Virus record (IMG/VR): IMGVR_UViG_3300040801_000904
Coordinates: 1 to 38,307 of that record
Origin: a virus
DNA: 38,307 nucleotides
Strand: one strand, 5' to 3'
In this document: positions 38,284 through 38,307 of the stretch, one piece after another
Position numbering within the stretch: the stretch's first letter is position 1
Layout of the letters: every line of letters starts with the position of its first letter
Translations under genes and position numbers: made by a program
The notes under the pieces: generated by a model
Seen by the model: the letters and a program-made list of their open reading frames with translations, nothing else
Database searches by the model: none
Told to the model about the DNA's origin: nothing

Positions 38284-38307
38284 CTAATAAACAATTAAAA
38301 ATTTTTC

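Noticed and set aside
1-38307. Temperate life style
   Set aside because: No integrase, excisionase, CI/Cro-like repressor or partition gene could be recognised on either strand; a few unknown small genes prevent absolute exclusion.
1-38307. Terminal direct repeats or cos ends
   Set aside because: The first and last bases share only short chance matches such as CCATAG, so genome end type cannot be claimed.

Overview
The window looks like the complete, or nearly complete, 38.3 kb genome of a tailed double-stranded DNA phage. About 37 kb of tightly packed genes point rightwards, and one four-gene block at the right end (36752-38224) points leftwards. Many genes overlap by an ATGA or a TAATG. 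The DNA is AT-rich. The portal, P22-type coat protein, tail-tube, frameshifted G/GT chaperone and tape-measure genes indicate a siphovirus; the 534-residue tape measure suggests a short tail of about 80 nm (rule of thumb about 0.15 nm per residue). No integrase, repressor or plasmid-partition gene is visible. Together with the Tyr486 family A polymerase this favours a strictly lytic life style. Strong Shine-Dalgarno sites and near-perfect TTGACA-17-TATAAT promoters suggest a bacterial, probably Gram-negative, host, but the host cannot be named from the sequence.

Layout: 1-340 is a gene-free AT-rich end carrying a hairpin, a TTGCAT-17-TATACT promoter and a long stem-loop leader. 341-1261 holds a holin-like protein and two small membrane proteins. 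1263-2976 is terminase; 2980-7122 is portal, MuF-like protein, scaffold and coat; 7172-8881 is neck and tail terminator; 8887-11483 is tail tube, G/GT and tape measure; 11485-16394 is the tail tip; 16396-17325 is a GH24 endolysin plus a small membrane protein.

17326-18173 is the most remarkable stretch. A perfect-consensus promoter drives a gene-free, heavily folded RNA of about 800 nt. Embedded in it is an 80-nt element with the 5' and 3' ends of a tmRNA (including G3-U70 and CCA) but with a 27-nt hairpin in place of the whole mRNA-like domain. The overall look is that of the large ornate phage RNAs (GOLLD/ROOL type).

18174-30877 is the replication and nucleotide module: a heptad-repeat protein, two YopX paralogues, primase, a membrane-anchored ClpP-fold protein, dUTPase, helicase, family A DNA polymerase, an SSB-like protein, deoxyribosyltransferase, a dATP/dGTP-diphosphohydrolase-like protein, a PD-(D/E)XK nuclease, HNH nuclease, metallophosphoesterase and HD hydrolase. 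30863-33959 is a run of very small genes with two RNase H-like proteins and a DnaQ-like exonuclease. 33960-34623 is a second gene-free region with tandem repeats and many hairpins, a candidate origin or regulatory locus. 34624-36627 carries an orphan D12 adenine methyltransferase and small genes. The leftward operon encodes a sigma-70-like factor and three unknown proteins. Two promoter types (TTGACA-17-TATAAT and TTGCAT-17-TATACT), with no phage RNA polymerase, suggest host RNA polymerase redirected in part by the phage sigma factor.
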